A stretch of DNA of 7,195 nucleotides, taken from Streptomyces lilacinus (GTDB lineage Bacteria > Actinomycetota > Actinomycetes > Streptomycetales > Streptomycetaceae). Where the stretch lies: assembly GCA_000715685.1 (NCBI GenBank), contig KL569414.1:81896-89090 (forward strand). Direction: 5' to 3'. Shown here one piece after another: positions 5,391 through 7,195 of the stretch. Positions within the stretch are counted from its first letter, which is position 1. Every line of letters begins with the position of its first letter. The translations under genes and the position numbers were made by a program. The notes below the pieces were generated by a model that saw nothing but the letters and a program-made list of their open reading frames with translations, ran no database searches and was not told the DNA's origin.

Positions 5391-6829
5391 CACACCTGCG
5401 GTCGCGGATTGGGGCAGACGACATCGGCCGTCGGCACGGTGCCGTCGATCAGGTACGCGGTGACGACCTCGTCGGTGCCCGGGTTCCCGTAGAAGGGGAA
5501 GACCCGGTGGTGCGCGGTGTCGGCCACGGTGACGAGCCGCGCGTTGTGGCGCAGCACCTCGCGCATGCGGACGGCGGCGGCGTGCGGGGTGGACATGTCC
5601 TGGGCCGCCTGGACCAGCAGGACGCTCTCGGCGCGGTTGCCCGCGCCCAGCGGCGTCACCGGCTCGCTCGGCGGCACCGGCCAGAAGGCCGTCGCCTTGA
5701 TCCCCGACAGGGCCGCCCCGGTGAACGGGTGCTCGCGCGCCGCCCGCTCCATGTCCCGCTCGTACGGGCCCAGGCGGCGCGGCCACGCCCAGTCGCCGGC
5801 GAGGATCGCCAGCTGGGCGACGGTGCCGCTCTCCTCCTTGGGCTGCCCGAACATGCCCGCGAGGAAGGAGAGGGTGGCCGGCTCGAGCGGGGCGCCGTGC
5901 ACGGCCGAGCGGAGGATGTCGCCCAAGTAGGCGTAGTTGAGGTCGCTGTTGAGCATCCCCACCACGACGAGCCGGACCAGCGTGCGGTCCAGCGGGAAGC
6001 CCGCCACCGTCACCGCCTCGTCGGCGTCGGCCCGGGCCAGCAGCCGGTCGTAGGACGCCCGCACCTCCTCGGCCGTACGCCCCAGGCCGAGCTCCGCGTC
6101 GCGCCGCGCGGCCCACCGGGCCCAGCGGGTCAGGGCGCGCTCGCCGTTGGGCGGGAAGTCGGTGAACAGGCCGCGCCACACCCAGTCGGGGCTGCACACG
6201 CTGTCGAGGACGACCCGGTCGGCGTGCTCGCCGAACAGCTGCGTCCACACCGCGCCCACGTAGGTGCCGTAGGAGTAGCCGAGGTAGGAGAGGCGCTCCT
6301 CGCCGAGCGCGCCCCGGATGACCTCGATGTCCCGGGCGATGTTGCGCGTGCTGGCGTGCGGCAGGAGGTCGACGGCGTGCTCGGCGACCTTCGCCGCCAC
6401 CTCGGCCTGGAAACGGACCTCGTGGGCGAAGTCGCGCGGCTGGTGGAAGACCCAGAACCGCTCCTCCGGCTCCAGCCCGCACACGACCGGGCTGCTGCGG
6501 CCCATGAAGCGGTGGTCGAACGCCACCAGGTCGTACTGGGCCAGCACCTCCTTCGGCAGCGTCCGCGCGAGCTGGGCGCCGAGCAGCGTGCCGCGGTTGC
6601 CCAGGTCGTCGCCGGGGCCGGCCAGCAGCACGCCGCGCCGCCGCTCCGGCGCGGCGGCGCGGGCGCGCACCAGGCCGAGGGTCAGCGTGGGGCCGGCGGG
6701 GTCGGCGTAGTCCAGCGGTACGGTCAGCTCGGCGCACTCCAGGCCCGCGAGGGCCTCCTCGTCGGGGTCGGTCCAGGTGAGGGACTGGGCCTGGAAGTCG
6801 CGTACGGCTTCTGCGCGCAGGTCGGTCAT
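5390..6829 (-). CDS. TAP-like alpha/beta hydrolase (peptidase S33/SlpD-SlpE superfamily), apparently cytosolic
   Basis: A 479-residue alpha/beta hydrolase. The oxyanion-region segment is [11 protein letters not shown] (68-78, a variant of the usual GGPGGSG). [10 protein letters not shown] (105-114) corresponds to the family's D-x-R-G-x-G-x-S-x-P. The nucleophile elbow is G184-Y-S186-Y-G. The C-terminal TAP-like domain supplies D411 (QAAQDMSTP) and H440 or H441 (ADTAHHRVF), so the Ser-Asp-His triad looks complete. Classical relatives are secreted tripeptidyl aminopeptidases or lipoproteins, but this N-terminus has no signal peptide or lipobox and is charged. That suggests an intracellular role on a small molecule or thioester intermediate rather than peptide scavenging (inference). 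The ATG overlaps the TGA of the upstream paralogue as ATGA and has GGAGGAG nine bases upstream; the P450 follows 14 bases downstream. Family firm, reaction unknown. Confidence 0.88.
   Translation of the reverse strand: MTDLRAEAVRDFQAQSLTWTDPDEEALAGLECAELTVPLDYADPAGPTLTLGLVRARAAAPERRRGVLLAGPGDDLGNRGTLLGAQLARTLPKEVLAQYDLVAFDHRFMGRSSPVVCGLEPEERFWVFHQPRDFAHEVRFQAEVAAKVAEHAVDLLPHASTRNIARDIEVIRGALGEERLSYLGYSYGTYVGAVWTQLFGEHADRVVLDSVCSPDWVWRGLFTDFPPNGERALTRWARWAARRDAELGLGRTAEEVRASYDRLLARADADEAVTVAGFPLDRTLVRLVVVGMLNSDLNYAYLGDILRSAVHGAPLEPATLSFLAGMFGQPKEESGTVAQLAILAGDWAWPRRLGPYERDMERAAREHPFTGAALSGIKATAFWPVPPSEPVTPLGAGNRAESVLLVQAAQDMSTPHAAAVRMREVLRHNARLVTVADTAHHRVFPFYGNPGTDEVVTAYLIDGTVPTADVVCPNPRPQV
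6633..6662. repeat. perfect 12-bp inverted repeat inside the hydrolase gene
   Basis: CCGCGCCGCCGC (6633-6644) pairs exactly with GCGGCGGCGCGG (6651-6662) around a six-base loop, TCCGGC. It encodes a run of Ala, Pro, Glu and Arg near residues 56-66 of the hydrolase, so codon composition is a sufficient explanation. The hairpin could still affect transcription or sequencing. Confidence 0.5.
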
Positions 6830-7195
6830 GGCTCGGTGCTCCTCCGCGGCGTGAAGGTCGTGTCCGTGTCCGGCAGCTTGCCGGTGAGGAGGTACTCGGT
6901 GACCGTCGCATTGGTGCCGGGGTCGCCGTAGAAGGGGTAGACGCGGTGGTGGGCGGCGTCCGCCACGGTGGTCAGGCGGGTGTTGTGCGGCAGCAGTTCC
7001 CGCAGCCGGGCGGCGCCCCGGGCGGGGGTGAACATCCCCCGCTCCGCGCGGACCAGCAGGATGCTCTCCGCCCGGTTGTCGGGGCCGAACGCGGTGACGG
7101 GCTCCCGGGGCGGGACCGGCCAGAAGGCGCCGGCCTTCGGCGCGGCCATCGCCGGGCCGATGAACGGCTGCCGGGCGGCGGCCTCGGCCATGTCG
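6826..7195 (-). CDS. C-terminal part of a second TAP-like alpha/beta hydrolase, lacking the usual catalytic Asp
   Basis: The last 122 codons of a gene that enters from the right edge; the open frame continues to the window end, so the start and the nucleophile serine are not seen. It aligns without gaps to the downstream hydrolase over 113 residues, about 66 identical by eye, including [22 protein letters not shown] and PFYGDPGT. The catalytic histidine pair is kept. Where the neighbour has Asp411 (QAAQDMSTP), this protein reads RAERGMFTP, with Gly instead. The standard triad acid is therefore missing, so this copy may be inactive, may use another acid, or may serve as a partner or regulatory subunit. 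It overlaps the next gene by 4 bp (ATGA), so the two are translated together. Family assignment is firm; activity is doubtful. Confidence 0.85.
   Translation of the reverse strand, partial: DMAEAAARQPFIGPAMAAPKAGAFWPVPPREPVTAFGPDNRAESILLVRAERGMFTPARGAARLRELLPHNTRLTTVADAAHHRVYPFYGDPGTNATVTEYLLTGKLPDTDTTFTPRRSTEP
6839..6845 (-). promoter_or_regulatory. ribosome binding site of the complete TAP-like hydrolase
   Basis: The minus strand reads GGAGGAG, nine bases before the ATG at 6829 and inside the end of the upstream hydrolase gene. It supports the ATGA-overlap start and shows that this gene need not depend only on reinitiation. Confidence 0.7.

Noticed and set aside
5376..6911. Extension of the P450 frame upstream of its ATG
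   Set aside because: It overlaps the TAP-like hydrolase in another frame and reads as Arg/Pro-rich nonsense. The ATG at 5375 gives a normal-length P450 with a ribosome binding site.
5507..6931. Plus-strand open frame of 474 codons opposite the hydrolases
   Set aside because: It is antisense to genes with a clear nucleophile elbow and TAP domain, and has no motifs of its own.
1..7195. tRNA, rRNA, CRISPR arrays, insertion sequences, attachment sites
   Set aside because: No regular spacer-repeat pattern, transposase motifs, terminal inverted repeats or tRNA-like sequence were seen. The window is almost fully coding.

Overview
The window is very GC-rich, with strong third-position G/C bias, GTG/ATG starts, purine-rich ribosome binding sites and 4-bp start/stop overlaps. 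This points to an actinomycete, most likely Streptomyces or a close relative. All six genes look like accessory tailoring or release enzymes of a secondary-metabolite cluster, plausibly polyketide. No core synthase, regulator, transporter, ferredoxin or ferredoxin reductase lies inside the window, so the product cannot be named.

Layout. (1) Positions 46-2135, minus strand: a tandem double-domain SnoaL-like protein followed, with a GTGA overlap, by a class A FAD monooxygenase; a hairpin follows the second gene. (2) Positions 2136-2315: a 180-bp divergent promoter region with a TTGACG/AACAAT-type promoter for the rightward genes, a perfect 10-bp direct repeat and an imperfect palindrome. (3) Positions 2316-4134, plus strand: two tandem Rieske-oxygenase paralogues. 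The first is complete. The second has an in-frame gap of about 54 codons that removes all four [2Fe-2S] ligands but keeps the mononuclear-iron site. (4) Positions 4122-7195, minus strand: the end of one TAP-like alpha/beta hydrolase (running off the window), a second complete paralogue (ATGA overlap), then a cytochrome P450. The P450 gene ends convergently with, and overlaps by 13 bp, the Rieske-less gene.

The genes would supply a flavin hydroxylation or epoxidation, one or two SnoaL-type cyclisation/isomerisation functions, Rieske-type oxidation, a P450 oxidation and hydrolase chemistry on a shared intermediate (inference). The most notable feature is the tandem pair of a complete and a Rieske-less oxygenase. 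Electrons in Rieske trimers normally cross between subunits, so the shortened protein could work as a partner in a mixed oligomer. Two other duplications occur in the same 7 kb: the fused SnoaL domains and the hydrolase pair. In the hydrolase pair the upstream copy has Gly where its neighbour has the expected catalytic Asp. The complete Rieske gene also shows an abrupt codon-usage switch at about position 2690, just downstream of the domain its neighbour lacks.
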